DNA from: an uncultured Clostridium sp.
GTDB taxonomy: Bacteria; Bacillota; Clostridia; TANB77; CAG-508
DNA: 64,000 bases
Assembly: GCA_947572725.1 (NCBI GenBank)
Contig: CANPDB010000001.1
Coordinates: 1-64,000 of the forward strand
Reading direction: 5' to 3'
Shown: in pieces, positions 63,502 through 64,000 of the stretch
Position numbering within the stretch: position 1 is the first letter of the stretch
Layout of the letters: each line of letters opens with the position of its first letter
Translations under genes and position numbers: made by a program
Notes under the pieces: model-generated
The model's input: only the letters and a program-made list of their open reading frames with translations
Databases searched by the model: none
Told to the model about the DNA's origin: nothing

Positions 63502-63885
63502 TTATTTGTTATTTATATTATTGGATTTTTTATACTTTTTTATGATGGAATATATTTCATTTATTGCTATAATTGCTAAAAAAATCCCAAAACATTTTCG
63601 TAAAATTCCTACATCAATATTAATTGAAATATTTGCTCCAATAATAGCACCTAATACTCCAAATACAGAAATTATAATAGCTAGTGGAATATCTATATTT
63701 TTATTTTTTAAATTTACAATAATTGCTACTATTGAAGTTGGTATGAAGAAAATTAAGTTTGTTGCTTGTGCTATATGTTGTTCCATTCCCATCATAATTG
63801 TGAGAAGAAAAATTAATATTGTTCCTCCTCCCATTCCTGTTCCACTTACTATTCCAGATACTAAACCTGTTAATATTTCTACCAT
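63502..63885 (-). CDS. TauE/SafE family half-transporter
   Basis: 127 residues. Four helices with SGIVSGTGMGGGTILIFLLT near the N-terminus, the TauE/SafE (DUF81) first-half motif. About half the usual length (250). Firmicutes often use such half-size pairs, and the gene just upstream, cut by the window edge, looks like the partner. Confidence 0.8.
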   Translation of the reverse strand: MVEILTGLVSGIVSGTGMGGGTILIFLLTIMMGMEQHIAQATNLIFFIPTSIVAIIVNLKNKNIDIPLAIIISVFGVLGAIIGANISINIDVGILRKCFGIFLAIIAINEIYSIIKKYKKSNNINNK

Positions 63886-63941
63886 TCTATTTCTCCTAAT
63901 TTATTAAAATTATTAAAACTTGTAAAATTTTTTTCTCTCTT

Positions 63942-64000
63942 TTAAGTCAACATTTTAAATGATGCATAAATCAAAAAAATTGTAAAAGCTATTTTTAGTA
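63942..64000 (-). CDS. C-terminal end of a second TauE/SafE half-protein (partial)
   Basis: The last 18 codons read LKIAFTIFLIYASFKMLT and stop, the typical final helix of TauE/SafE proteins (K-x-x-F-x-x-x-L-x-x-x-A-x-K-M). The rest is beyond the right edge. Confidence 0.6.
   Translation of the reverse strand, partial: LKIAFTIFLIYASFKMLT

Overview
This is a very AT-rich, densely coding stretch of an anaerobic Firmicutes chromosome, most likely an uncultured gut Clostridia. Pointers are Tn4451-type serine recombinases with TnpV/TnpW-like partners, a prepilin leader of the common Clostridia type, sporulation-type genes (cwlD, ytaF, a PdaB-like deacetylase) and a classical rpsF-ssb-rpsR operon. 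No tRNA or rRNA gene was seen.

Layout. 1-10613 is the right part of an integrative mobilizable element: recombinase start (cut by the edge), TnpW-like peptide, HTH protein, DUF6076 protein, a cargo block of membrane proteins, MobV relaxase with a hairpin-rich oriT-like region, a replication-type HTH protein, a YhcG-type nuclease and TnpV. It ends inside a prepilin-like gene. 10613-42447 is host chromosome: a giant cyclic beta-1,2-glucan synthase-like gene, cwlD, HEPN-MNT pair, response regulator-GGDEF, rpsF-ssb-rpsR, Ca-type P-ATPase, ytaF, S1 protein, two pseudouridine synthases, lspA, PdaB-like deacetylase and two DUF4143 ATPases. 42448-59993 is a second element of about 17.5 kb (large serine recombinase, CHC2/Toprim/DUF927 replication genes, ParE toxin pair, resolvase, zinc-ribbon membrane proteins, DUF3560/3846/4314 genes). 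It is inserted at a GA core inside a cysteine-rich gene that can be rejoined in frame. 60000-64000 is host again (ABC-2 exporter, TauE/SafE halves).

Main discovery. Six genes look frameshifted, at ten places in total. Every break has the same form: an in-frame CGG codon whose first C must be skipped so that the next codon is GGN (Gly). Reading CGGN as one glycine restores full-length conserved proteins every time, including four sites in one 800-residue DUF927 protein and two in the recombinase. About 45 CGG trinucleotides that lie out of frame need no correction. I found no in-frame CGG serving as arginine in an intact gene; the single other case is in a locus that also carries a TGA stop. 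This pattern suggests that CGG is unassigned here and is decoded by +1 frameshifting (or a four-base codon) as glycine. Seven of the ten sites lie in the second element's integration and replication genes; the two host sites are in sporulation-type genes.

Other structure. Four genes (cgs-like, cwlD, ytaF, pdaB-like) have their ribosome binding site inside the 3' arm of a terminator-like hairpin next to the start codon. There is a REP/BIME-like doublet, and a family of nested palindromic elements whose arms differ between copies but stay complementary within a copy.
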